Source: an uncultured Ruminococcus sp.
GTDB taxonomy: Bacteria; Bacillota; Clostridia; Oscillospirales; Acutalibacteraceae
Length of the DNA stretch: 6,656 nt
NCBI GenBank assembly: GCA_902766305.1
Contig: CACXDE010000179.1
Coordinates: forward strand, 1 to 6,656
Reading direction: 5' to 3'
Shown: one piece after another, positions 1-6,571 of the stretch
Layout of the letters: each line of letters starts with the position of its first letter
How positions within the stretch are numbered: position 1 is the stretch's first letter
Translations under genes and position numbers: made by a program
Notes under the pieces: model-generated
Seen by the model: only the letters and a program-made list of their open reading frames with translations
Told to the model about the DNA's origin: nothing
Databases searched by the model: none

Positions 1-91
1 AATTCACTGGCGCAAAGAACGATTCACAAATGTTACGTTTTACAATGAAGTAGTGCAAGACTGATTTGGGTGCGCAGGCTCTGCGCCAGCG

Positions 92-120
92 TTGACATAA
101 AACAAAAAATATAGTAAAAT
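92..120 (+). promoter_or_regulatory. Sigma-A type promoter for aroA-aroC
   Basis: The -35 box TTGACA (92-97) matches consensus exactly. A 17-nt AT-rich spacer follows, then the -10 box TAAAAT (115-120), one mismatch from TATAAT. Transcription should start near 127, giving a leader of about 34 nt before the aroA ATG, too short for a riboswitch or T-box. The promoter therefore looks constitutive, unless something binds at the GC-rich inverted repeats just upstream (72-86). Confidence 0.85.
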
Positions 121-148
121 TTAGGAAATAAATAAACAGCTAATATAT

Positions 149-154
149 AAGGTG
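149..154 (+). promoter_or_regulatory. Ribosome binding site that sets the aroA start
   Basis: AAGGTG at 149-154 lies 6 nt before the ATG at 161. An in-frame GTG at 152 would add three residues, but it falls inside this Shine-Dalgarno sequence and has no site of its own. The ATG at 161 is therefore the better start. Confidence 0.75.
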
Positions 155-160
155 ATAATA

Positions 161-1429
161 ATGAACAAAGTAAAAATATACCCTTCTTGTCTTAACGGGA
201 ATATATCAGTACCCCCGTCAAAAAGTGCTGCCCACAGAGCTATAATATGCGCTTCACTGTCAGAAGGAATAAGCACAGTAAGACCAATAGAACTGTCAAA
301 TGATATAATCGCTACAATAAATTGTATGAAAGCATTAGGTGCAGAAGCAGAGCTTTCAGGAGATACGCTTACTGTATGCGGAAAAAATATTTTCTCTGAA
401 AAAACAGCCGCTCTTGACTGCGGAGAAAGCGGTTCTACTCTGCGTTTTCTGATACCAATAGCGGCTGCCGGAGGTGTTTCCGCAGAATTTACCGGACACG
501 GCAAGCTGCCTCAAAGACCTATAGGTGTGTATACAGACTGTCTTCCTGAGAAGGGTGTTGTCTGCCGTACAGAAGGCGGTCTGCCCCTGAATATAAGCGG
601 AAGGCTGCAAAGCGGTGTCTATGAAATACCCGGAGATGTAAGCTCACAGTTTATAACCGGACTTTTGCTCGCCCTGCCGCTGCTTGACGGCGACAGCGAG
701 ATAAGACTTACCTCAAAGGCACAGTCTGTCGGCTACATAGATATGACTATTGCCGTCATGCGTGATTTCGGCGTTGATATCACAAAATCTGACAGCGGAT
801 GGATAATACGGGGCGGACAAAAATACATTGCAAGGGATTATATTGTTGAGGGCGACTGGTCGCAGGCTGCTTTCTTTATGACGGCGGCAGCCATCGGCGG
901 TGATATCACTATAGACAACCTTGACCCGGACAGTACTCAGGGAGATAAAACCTGTGTGGATGTTTACAGACAGCTTGGTGCAGATGTATATTTCTCTGAC
1001 AGAATACTGCATATAAAAAGCGGCGCACTTCACGGAATTGAGCTTGATGCGTCAGACATTCCCGACATGGTGCCGGCTTTCAGTATAGCGGCAGCTGCGG
1101 CAGAGGGCAGAACAGTTATAAAAGGCGCAGAACGTCTGCGTATAAAGGAATGCGACAGACTTCACGCTCTGTGTGAGGGTCTTTCAAGGCTTGGTGTAAA
1201 CATAAAAGAAACAAAAGACGGGCTTATTATAGACGGCTGTAAAGCTTTCAGCGGAGGATCAGTTGAAGGATACAACGATCACAGGATAGTAATGTCCTTT
1301 GCGTCCGCCTGCGGAAAATTCACAGAGGATGTAACAATAACTGATATGGAAAGCATAAACAAATCATATCCGTCATTTTTCGAGGATTTTAAAAAGCTTG
1401 GGGGAAAGTACGATGTCATCATGGGGTAA
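161..1429 (+). CDS. aroA: 3-phosphoshikimate 1-carboxyvinyltransferase (EPSP synthase)
   Basis: This cytoplasmic enzyme transfers the enolpyruvyl group of phosphoenolpyruvate to shikimate 3-phosphate, the sixth step of the shikimate pathway and the target of glyphosate. The 422-residue product has the usual length. Visible motifs, counted from the ATG at 161: PPSKSAAHR with K21 and R26 (substrate-binding loop); GESGSTLR at 89-96; LPQRPIG near 116-122; GDVSSQF at 158-164 (shikimate-phosphate contacts); IPD with D302 (the expected catalytic aspartate); RIKECDRL at 327-334; YNDHR at 371-375; and KSYP at 401-404. The loop matching the E. coli G96/T97/P101 region reads G92-S93-T94-L95-R96-F97, so the proline position is Phe, as in non-E. 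coli-like enzymes. The gene sits directly behind a strong promoter, and aroC starts inside its 3' end. The start was chosen for its Shine-Dalgarno spacing. Confidence 0.97.
   Translation: MNKVKIYPSCLNGNISVPPSKSAAHRAIICASLSEGISTVRPIELSNDIIATINCMKALGAEAELSGDTLTVCGKNIFSEKTAALDCGESGSTLRFLIPIAAAGGVSAEFTGHGKLPQRPIGVYTDCLPEKGVVCRTEGGLPLNISGRLQSGVYEIPGDVSSQFITGLLLALPLLDGDSEIRLTSKAQSVGYIDMTIAVMRDFGVDITKSDSGWIIRGGQKYIARDYIVEGDWSQAAFFMTAAAIGGDITIDNLDPDSTQGDKTCVDVYRQLGADVYFSDRILHIKSGALHGIELDASDIPDMVPAFSIAAAAAEGRTVIKGAERLRIKECDRLHALCEGLSRLGVNIKETKDGLIIDGCKAFSGGSVEGYNDHRIVMSFASACGKFTEDVTITDMESINKSYPSFFEDFKKLGGKYDVIMG
1400..1408 (+). promoter_or_regulatory. Ribosome binding site of aroC inside aroA
   Basis: The purine run GGGGGAAAG lies within the last codons of aroA and ends 4 nt before the ATG at 1413. 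Its G-run is about 8 nt from the start, which suits ribosome binding. The longer in-frame reading from TTG at 1398 would start ahead of this site with no Shine-Dalgarno sequence of its own. The ATG at 1413 is therefore preferred, and it begins the usual chorismate synthase N-terminus. Confidence 0.6.
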
Positions 1430-2486
1430 CAGCATAAAAATTTCAGTATTCGGAGAAAGTCACGGCAGCGGTATAGGAGTAGTGATAGACGGGCTTCCGG
1501 CCGGGAAGAAAATTGATATGGACAGCGTTTACCTGCAAATGTCAAGACGTGCGCCCGGCAGGGACAAGACCGCTACTCCGCGTCTTGAAAAGGATATACC
1601 GGAGGTTCTTTCAGGTATGCTTGACAGTACCACCACCGGAGCACCGCTTTGTGCAGTGATAAGGAATACAAACACACGTTCCGGCGATTATGGAAACATT
1701 CTTTCCGCGCCAAGACCGGGACACGCTGACTACACCGGCAATATAAGATACAGCGGATTCAACGATATCAGGGGCGGTGGACATTTTTCCGGACGGCTTA
1801 CTGCGCCTATAGTATTCGCCGGCAGCATATGCAGACAGATACTTGCAGAAAAGGGAATCAGAATTGCCGCACATATATCATCTGTCGGAAATATCAGAGA
1901 CAAACGCTTTGACCCTGTTGATATCTCCACTGAGCTTATGGACAGGCTCAGCAAAGAAACATTTGCTCTTATTGACACAGAAAAGGAAGCGCCGATGCGT
2001 GAGCTAATAGAGGAGTGCCGCATGGACTGCGACAGTATCGGCGGTACTATAGAATGCGCTGTAACCGGACTGCCTGCCGGAATAGGTTCTCCCATGTTTG
2101 AAGGCGCAGAGAATGTTATTTCGTCAATAGTTTTTGGTATACCTGCTGTCAAGGGTATAGAGTTCGGTGTCGGCTTTGAGGCAGCAGAAATGAGGGGCAG
2201 TCAGAACAATGACGAATTTTACTATGACGGCGATACAGTAAAAACACGGACAAACAATCACGGCGGAATACTCGGCGGTATAACATCCGGTATGCCTCTT
2301 ATATTCAGAGCAGCAATAAAACCCACACCCTCAATCGCAAAGCAGCAGAATACAGTTGACCTTACAGAAAAAAAGGATACGACCCTCAGTATACACGGAC
2401 GTCATGATCCGTGTATCGTACCAAGAGCCGTACCGGTAGTTGAAGCGGCAGCCGCAATTGCTGTTCTTGAAATTGTATCAAGATGA
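1413..2486 (+). CDS. aroC: Chorismate synthase
   Basis: This enzyme converts 5-enolpyruvylshikimate 3-phosphate to chorismate by 1,4-elimination of phosphate, using reduced FMN, and so completes the pathway begun upstream by aroA. The product is 357 residues, near the family norm. All three family signatures are visible: [16 protein letters not shown] at 14-29 with the conserved His17; the [12 protein letters not shown] region at 121-132; and [16 protein letters not shown] at 330-345. The RRAPGR block (45-50) and RPGHADYTG (101-109, with the second conserved histidine, H104) are also intact. The ATG lies 17 bp inside aroA in another frame, which implies co-transcription and probably translational coupling. 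This is a complete gene with no sign of damage. No flavin reductase is present, so FMN reduction must be supplied by another gene product. Confidence 0.97.
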   Translation: MSSWGNSIKISVFGESHGSGIGVVIDGLPAGKKIDMDSVYLQMSRRAPGRDKTATPRLEKDIPEVLSGMLDSTTTGAPLCAVIRNTNTRSGDYGNILSAPRPGHADYTGNIRYSGFNDIRGGGHFSGRLTAPIVFAGSICRQILAEKGIRIAAHISSVGNIRDKRFDPVDISTELMDRLSKETFALIDTEKEAPMRELIEECRMDCDSIGGTIECAVTGLPAGIGSPMFEGAENVISSIVFGIPAVKGIEFGVGFEAAEMRGSQNNDEFYYDGDTVKTRTNNHGGILGGITSGMPLIFRAAIKPTPSIAKQQNTVDLTEKKDTTLSIHGRHDPCIVPRAVPVVEAAAAIAVLEIVSR

Positions 2487-2496
2487 TATTTTTGTT

Positions 2497-2546
2497 GGGG
2501 CTGCCGCCCCAAACCCTGCCCGTACCTCGGCAGGGAACAAGTTCCC
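2497..2546. repeat. GC-rich hairpin cluster after aroC
   Basis: Three adjoining perfect inverted repeats start 11 nt after the aroC stop: GGGGC/GCCCC (2497-2501 with 2506-2510), CCCTGCC/GGCAGGG (2514-2520 with 2529-2535), and GGGAAC/GTTCCC (2533-2538 with 2541-2546). The last two share GGG at 2533-2535, so they cannot both form completely. No T-run follows any of them on the + strand, so this is not a standard intrinsic terminator. It may protect the aroC mRNA 3' end or be a dispersed palindromic intergenic repeat of the REP type. The latter is an inference, because only one copy is visible here. Confidence 0.5.
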
Positions 2547-2565
2547 AGCACCCGTTAATTATATT

Positions 2566-2603
2566 AAAAAAGCAGACGCTCTTGCTTATACAAGGGTGTC
2601 TGT
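2566..2603 (-). terminator. Rho-independent terminator of the oadG-oadB unit (probably bidirectional)
   Basis: The arms 2572-2584 and 2591-2603 pair over 13 bp, with three G-T wobbles, around a 6-nt loop. Read on the minus strand, the hairpin is followed at once by six T (A-run 2566-2571 on the + strand), the textbook arrangement for ending transcription from oadB, whose stop lies 113 bp upstream on that strand. On the + strand it is followed by the weaker tract TTCTGTTAT, so it may also stop aroC transcripts. Confidence 0.8.
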
Positions 2604-2650
2604 TTCTGTTATCTGTTAAATAATTAAATTTAAAAGTTTTAGGAAAGGGG

Positions 2651-2689
2651 TTTGGGGGATAACCCTTTTTCAAAAGGGTTTCCCCCAAA
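2651..2689. repeat. Long near-perfect palindrome between convergent genes
   Basis: The arms 2651-2669 and 2672-2689 form an 18-bp stem, interrupted only by a bulged T at 2660, with a 2-nt loop (2670-2671). The A-run lies after the stem on the + strand and the T-run lies before it on the minus strand, so neither orientation looks like an intrinsic terminator. GGGTTTGGGG at 2648-2657 is also the exact complement of CCCCAAACCC at 2507-2516 in the first hairpin cluster. This suggests a repeat-family element or a transcript-stabilising structure. Confidence 0.55.
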
Positions 2690-2715
2690 AAAATCTGATA
2701 AATCCAGTATAATTA

Positions 2716-3963
2716 TCAGCCCGGCTTGATTACGCTGAGAAGAACACCAGCGGCTACAGCTGAACCGATAACACCGGCAACATTCGGACCCATAGCGTGC
2801 ATAAGAAGGAAGTTTCCGGGATTTTCTTCCTGACCGACCTTCTGGGAAATTCTCGCAGCCATTGGCACAGCGGAAACACCGGCTGAACCGATAAGCGGAT
2901 TGACCTTTCCATGCGTAAAGAAGCACATGAGCTTTCCGAAGAGAACTCCGCAGGCTGTTGCAAGACAGAAAGCAAACAGACCAAGTGCAATAATACCGGC
3001 TGTCTGTAAGGTAAGGAATACCTTACCAGTTGCTGTTGCGCCTACTGTAACGCCGAGGAATATTGTTATAATGTTCATGAGTTCATTCTGTGCAGTCTTG
3101 TTTATTCTGTCCACAACTCCGCTTTCTTTAAAGAGGTTGCCAAGCATAAGCATACCAACAAGCGGCGCAGCGTCCGGAAGAAGAATGGCAACAAGTACTA
3201 CAACAATGATCGGGAAAAGTATTCTTTCAAGCTTTGATACAGGACGAAGCTGACCCATGACAATGCTTCTTTCCTTCTTTGTTGTAAGCGCTCTCATGAT
3301 AGGCGGCTGGATTATCGGCACGAGCGCCATATATGAATATGCCGCAACAGCTATAGGACCTAAAAGCTGAGGCGCAAGCTTTGTCGTTACAAAGATAGCT
3401 GTAGGACCGTCTGCACCGCCGATTATTGCAATAGACGCTGCCTCACTGGGAGTAAATATACCAAGCGCAGTTGCAATAATGAACGTCAGGAAAATACCGA
3501 TCTGAGCAGCAGCGCCTAAGATAAAGCTTTTCGGGTTGGCAATAAGAGGACCGAAATCTGTCATACATCCGATACCGAGGAATATAAGCGGCGGATAAAT
3601 GCCAAGCTTTACACCCTGATAGAGATAATAAAACAGACCGCCGTACTCCGTATGGTTATAGTAAGTAACTCCGTTATATACAGTCGTGGTATATGTAGAC
3701 GGGTCAAGGTGCTTTGCAAGCATTTCCGCTTCGGTAAGCATCTCCGTTGTGGGCAGTCCCATTATTCCCGGGAACAGATTCACAAGGCACATACCAAAGG
3801 CTATCGGCAAAAGAAGAAGCGGCTCAAACTGTTTTTTTATCGCAAGATACATGAGAACAAAGGAAATACCGACCATAACATAGTTTTCCCACGACAGCTT
3901 GCTGAAACCGGATTCTTCAAGCAGATGACAGATTATCTGCCACAGCTGTGTTAAAATATCCAT
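2716..3963 (-). CDS. Sodium ion-translocating decarboxylase, beta subunit (OadB/GcdB/MmdB family)
   Basis: This integral membrane subunit decarboxylates carboxybiotin and couples the step to Na+ export. The 415-residue hydrophobic protein has many membrane segments and the family blocks: GIGCMTDFGPL (130-140), IIGGADGPTAIF (180-191), and NPLIGSAGVSAVPMAARISQ (355-374). From memory of the Klebsiella OadB mutagenesis work, its functional residues D203, Y229, N373, G377, S382 and R389 correspond, with a constant offset of 18, to D185, Y211, N355, G359, S364 and R371 here. All six are present, so the pump should be active. The start has AGGAAG 7 nt upstream, and the gene follows the gamma-like gene after 25 bp. 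The substrate (oxaloacetate, methylmalonyl-CoA or glutaconyl-CoA) depends on an alpha subunit not in this window, so no specific symbol is given. Confidence 0.94.
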   Translation of the reverse strand: MDILTQLWQIICHLLEESGFSKLSWENYVMVGISFVLMYLAIKKQFEPLLLLPIAFGMCLVNLFPGIMGLPTTEMLTEAEMLAKHLDPSTYTTTVYNGVTYYNHTEYGGLFYYLYQGVKLGIYPPLIFLGIGCMTDFGPLIANPKSFILGAAAQIGIFLTFIIATALGIFTPSEAASIAIIGGADGPTAIFVTTKLAPQLLGPIAVAAYSYMALVPIIQPPIMRALTTKKERSIVMGQLRPVSKLERILFPIIVVVLVAILLPDAAPLVGMLMLGNLFKESGVVDRINKTAQNELMNIITIFLGVTVGATATGKVFLTLQTAGIIALGLFAFCLATACGVLFGKLMCFFTHGKVNPLIGSAGVSAVPMAARISQKVGQEENPGNFLLMHAMGPNVAGVIGSAVAAGVLLSVIKPG

Positions 3964-3988
3964 TTACTAACTTCCTTTCCTTTTATTT

Positions 3989-4369
3989 TCAGAACGGTCT
4001 TGTGTTCTGCATAGCGCCGGCTCTTGCCCACGCTGAACGGGCTGAACGCTCACGCTTTACCGCTTTTATTCTATGGGGCTTTTCACCGTAATAAGCATCT
4101 ACGGCAGCAGCAATTACAGCTATCACTTCGCCGGGGATATTATCGTCATTGTCTTCTATCTCCTCACGGGACAGCGACCTGACCTCCTGATGCTTCACAT
4201 CCTCATCAGTTTTTTCGGATACCGCCTTCTTTTTCTTGTTTCCGGCATCCTGCATACTGCGTATTATCTTGCTGTAGAGAGTAACTGTCACTATCAGCAG
4301 AATAAGTACAGTGAAAACCACAAGAAACCCGGCAAGCAAAAGAATGAACGCCTGCATCATATCATTCAT
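3989..4369 (-). CDS. OadG family membrane anchor subunit of a sodium-pump decarboxylase
   Basis: This small protein (126 residues) has one N-terminal membrane helix at about 7-32, then a charged lysine/glutamate-rich linker (about 40-77). A short hydrophobic helix follows (IPGEVIAVIAAAVDAYYG, 78-95), then a basic tail ending SAWARAGAMQNTRPF. This architecture and the NTRPF end are typical of OadG/gamma-type subunits, which tether the soluble carboxyltransferase and biotin carrier to the beta subunit. AGGAGG at 4378-4383 sits 8 nt before the ATG. It is the first gene of a two-gene unit with the beta subunit, 25 bp apart. Its divergent middle segment is normal for this fast-evolving family. The substrate of the complex cannot be told from this gene. 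Confidence 0.88.
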   Translation of the reverse strand: MNDMMQAFILLLAGFLVVFTVLILLIVTVTLYSKIIRSMQDAGNKKKKAVSEKTDEDVKHQEVRSLSREEIEDNDDNIPGEVIAVIAAAVDAYYGEKPHRIKAVKRERSARSAWARAGAMQNTRPF

Positions 4370-4400
4370 TTTTCTTTCCTCCTAACAGTTTAATACTCCT

Positions 4401-4426
4401 GTCTTTTATCCATGAACCGAAAAGAC
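4401..4426 (-). promoter_or_regulatory. Inverted repeat in the 5' leader of the oadG-oadB unit
   Basis: GTCTTTT (4401-4407) and AAAAGAC (4420-4426) form a perfect 7-bp inverted repeat around a 12-nt spacer. It lies about 13-38 nt after the expected transcription start and upstream of the Shine-Dalgarno site. It could be an operator for a dimeric repressor or a leader hairpin. No known regulator motif is recognised. Confidence 0.35.
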
Positions 4427-4445
4427 CAAAAGCACATATATATAC

Positions 4446-4474
4446 ATTATAATCCATAACAAAATTTATTTCAA
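4446..4474 (-). promoter_or_regulatory. Sigma-A type promoter of the oadG-oadB unit
   Basis: Read on the minus strand, TTGAAA (4474-4469) is followed by a 17-nt spacer and a perfect TATAAT (4451-4446). Transcription would begin near 4439, giving a leader of about 70 nt before the oadG start. It lies in the 159-bp gap behind the ABC-F gene, so the decarboxylase genes have their own promoter even though they point the same way. Confidence 0.85.
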
Positions 4475-4528
4475 TGGAATTATAGTAATTTCTTAAAAAC
4501 TTTGGTATATTTCTTCTTCAGATATAAG

Positions 4529-6445
4529 CTAATTTTCCGCCGTCTCTGAGAGCTGCGACCATTCCTCATACATTTTTTCAAGTTCAGCCTCAGTCAGGGA
4601 TATCTGTTCACTTGTGTCCATAAGCTTTTCATAATCGGAAGATACCTCAGGTGTACTGAGCAGCTCATTAAGCTCTGCAAGCTTTTTCTCCTGCTGCTCA
4701 ATTTCCTTTTCAAGCCTGCCAAGCCTTGCCTTTGCCCTTCGCCTTTGTGCGTCAGCCTCTTTTTTCTTTTTAAAATCCGTCTGCTTTTCCTCAGCCGGTT
4801 TCTTCTTTTGTACATCTTTTTTACGGAACGGATCAGCTTTTTTCAGGTAGTCCTCATAGCTTCCGTAATACACCTCTATTCCATCCGGTGTAAGATAGAA
4901 TATCTTATCCGCAAGCGCATTTATCAGATATCTGTCGTGGGAAACGATAAGCAGTGTGCCCTCATAGCCCTTCAAGGCTTCTTCAAGTGCTTCACAGGAG
5001 CTGATATCAAGATGGTTTGTCGGCTCGTCCAGCAGCAGAAAATTTGCCCTGCCAAGCATCAGTTCAGTAAGCAGCACCCTTGCACGTTCGCCGCCGCTCA
5101 GAGATGAAAGAGGCTTGAACACATCATCATTCTTAAAAAGAAATCTTGCCAGTGTGTTTCGTATTTCCGTATTCGTCATATACGGGAAGCTGTCTGACAG
5201 TTCGTCAAAAATAGTCTTGTCACTGTCCATTCCGCTCTGTATCTGATCGTAGTAGCCGGTCTTTACACCCTCGCCGAAGCGTATCCGTCCGCTGTCCGCC
5301 TTATATTTCCCGAGAAGAGTTTTAAGAAGAGAGGTTTTTCCGCATCCGTTCGGACCTAAGATAAAAATGCGTTCGCCGCGTTTTATATCCATATTTACAT
5401 TCTGGAACACTGTATTGCCCGGGAAAGACAGCGACAGATCATTCACCTCTAAAACATCATTTCCACTCTGGTTTTTTATGCCAAGATCAAACCTTATGGA
5501 AGACGGCGCATTTTCAGGCTTTTCCAGATCCTTTTCTATCCGCTGTATTGCCTTCATTTTGCTTTCGGCTGTTCTTATATTTTTCTCCCTGTTCCATCTT
5601 CTCTGCTGCTCAATTATCCCCTCAAGGCGGTGTATCTCGTTCATCTTGTTATCATATTCACGCTGCATAGACAGCATATGTTCCTTTTTCAGAGGAAGGT
5701 ATGCTGTATAATTTCCCTTATAGCGTGTCATTTTTCTGTTTTCTATTTCAAAGGTTCTGTTCGTAACACGGTCAAGAAAATATCTGTCATGAGAGATAAC
5801 AATGTAAGAACGTGAAGATTCCATAAGAAAGCTTTCAAGCCATTCTATACTTTCAGAATCAAGGTGGTTTGTCGGCTCGTCAAGCAAAAGAAAATTTGCA
5901 TCGCATAAAAGCAGCTTTGCAAGCTGTATTTTTGCCCTTTGTCCTCCGCTGAGAGAATGTATGGGAAGCTTCATCTTTTCGTCATCAAATCCAAGACCTA
6001 AAAGCGCCGCCCTTGTTCTGCTCTGATATGTAAGTCCTCCCTGTTCGATAAAAGAATCCTGTATTTCACTTTGTTTCTCAACTATGCTGTCTAAATTTTT
6101 ATTCGCCTGTGCTGTAATGTTTATCAGTGCATTCAGTGCGTTTATCCTTTTTTCCCACTCTATGACCTCTTCAAATACAGAAAGAACCTCATCATATGCA
6201 CTGCGGCTAAGATTATTGCATACATGCTGCTCCATATAGCCGATAGAGACATTTTTCCCGATGGATAAAATACCCCCAGACGGAGAAAACTTTCCGGTAA
6301 GTATCTTTAAAAGAGTAGTTTTTCCGCTGCCGTTAACACCTATGAGTCCTACTCTGTCTCCGGGCTGGATCTCAAAATTCATATCCTCGAACAATTTCTG
6401 TTCACCGAACTCCATTGTCAATCCGCTGACTGTTATCAATGCCAT
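4529..6445 (-). CDS. ABC-F family ATPase (translation factor, Uup/YdiF-like)
   Basis: This is a soluble protein of 638 residues with two ABC ATPase domains and no membrane segments, hence not a transporter. Domain 1 has Walker A GVNGSGKT (36-43), signature LSGGQ (165-169), Walker B LLLDEP with catalytic E190, and H219. An arm-like insert spans about 94-140. A charged helical linker (about 240-320), the tRNA-contacting segment of ABC-F proteins, follows. Domain 2 has GPNGCGKT (364-371), LSGGE (449-453), LLLDEP with E474, and H503. The lysine-rich tail (540-635) reads as a coiled coil, as in Uup and B. subtilis YdiF. Known members bind the ribosomal E site, and some give antibiotic resistance by ribosome protection. 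Length and coiled-coil tail favour a housekeeping YdiF-like role, but resistance is not excluded. AGGAG lies 7 nt before the ATG. Confidence 0.95.
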   Translation of the reverse strand: MALITVSGLTMEFGEQKLFEDMNFEIQPGDRVGLIGVNGSGKTTLLKILTGKFSPSGGILSIGKNVSIGYMEQHVCNNLSRSAYDEVLSVFEEVIEWEKRINALNALINITAQANKNLDSIVEKQSEIQDSFIEQGGLTYQSRTRAALLGLGFDDEKMKLPIHSLSGGQRAKIQLAKLLLCDANFLLLDEPTNHLDSESIEWLESFLMESSRSYIVISHDRYFLDRVTNRTFEIENRKMTRYKGNYTAYLPLKKEHMLSMQREYDNKMNEIHRLEGIIEQQRRWNREKNIRTAESKMKAIQRIEKDLEKPENAPSSIRFDLGIKNQSGNDVLEVNDLSLSFPGNTVFQNVNMDIKRGERIFILGPNGCGKTSLLKTLLGKYKADSGRIRFGEGVKTGYYDQIQSGMDSDKTIFDELSDSFPYMTNTEIRNTLARFLFKNDDVFKPLSSLSGGERARVLLTELMLGRANFLLLDEPTNHLDISSCEALEEALKGYEGTLLIVSHDRYLINALADKIFYLTPDGIEVYYGSYEDYLKKADPFRKKDVQKKKPAEEKQTDFKKKKEADAQRRRAKARLGRLEKEIEQQEKKLAELNELLSTPEVSSDYEKLMDTSEQISLTEAELEKMYEEWSQLSETAEN

Positions 6446-6522
6446 ACTGATACTCCTATCCCCAAAACACTAAAAAATATACCCTGCAAGAGAGATTCAT
6501 CTCTTACAGGGCTTTTTGTCAT
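6436..6522 (-). other. Possible 28-codon leader ORF overlapping the ABC-F start
   Basis: An ATG at 6522 (minus strand) opens a 28-codon frame. It runs through the whole terminator-like hairpin and stops with TGA at 6438-6436, a few bases inside the ABC-F coding sequence and in a different frame. Such an arrangement would allow attenuation or translational coupling. However, there is no proper Shine-Dalgarno site before its ATG, and a frame this short can occur by chance, so translation is doubtful. Confidence 0.2.
6472..6511 (-). terminator. Intrinsic terminator between tRNA-Ser and the ABC-F gene
   Basis: CCCTG-C-AAGAGA (6482-6493) pairs with TCTCTT-A-CAGGG (6500-6511): 11 bp with one internal C/A mismatch and a 6-nt loop. 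On the minus strand it is followed by TATATTTTTT (6481-6472), which would end the tRNA-Ser transcript. On the + strand it is followed by C and TTTTT (6513-6517), so it could work both ways. Because it lies just upstream of the ABC-F gene with no good promoter between them, it might instead act as an attenuator in that gene's leader. Confidence 0.7.
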
Positions 6523-6571
6523 CCGATAATAATCAAGCTGAATGCTTCACACCAGTATCAGACAAACAGAG

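Noticed and set aside
2..64. Open frame from the left edge (20 codons, ending VVQD then TGA) that could be the C-terminus of an upstream + strand gene
   Set aside because: Other frames are also open for 15-16 codons from the edge, the stretch is too short for any family match, and nothing separates it from chance. The sequence to the left would settle it.
152..160. GTG start giving aroA three extra N-terminal residues
   Set aside because: The GTG lies within the AAGGTG ribosome binding site that fits the ATG at 161, and it has no site of its own.
1398..1412. TTG start giving aroC five extra residues
   Set aside because: It would start ahead of the GGGGGAAAG ribosome binding site, and MSSWGNS is the natural chorismate synthase beginning.
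2900..3954. Open frames of 65-117 codons on the + strand opposite the beta subunit gene
   Set aside because: They are antisense to a strongly conserved membrane protein, show no family features, and lack convincing ribosome binding sites.
4745..5815. Open frames of 61-120 codons on the + strand opposite the ABC-F gene
   Set aside because: They are antisense to the two conserved ATPase domains. Their hydrophobic look comes from reading complementary charged or coiled-coil codons.
4529..6445. ABC transporter ATPase
   Set aside because: Two tandem ABC domains in one chain with a charged linker, no membrane domain and no neighbouring permease point to ABC-F, not transport.
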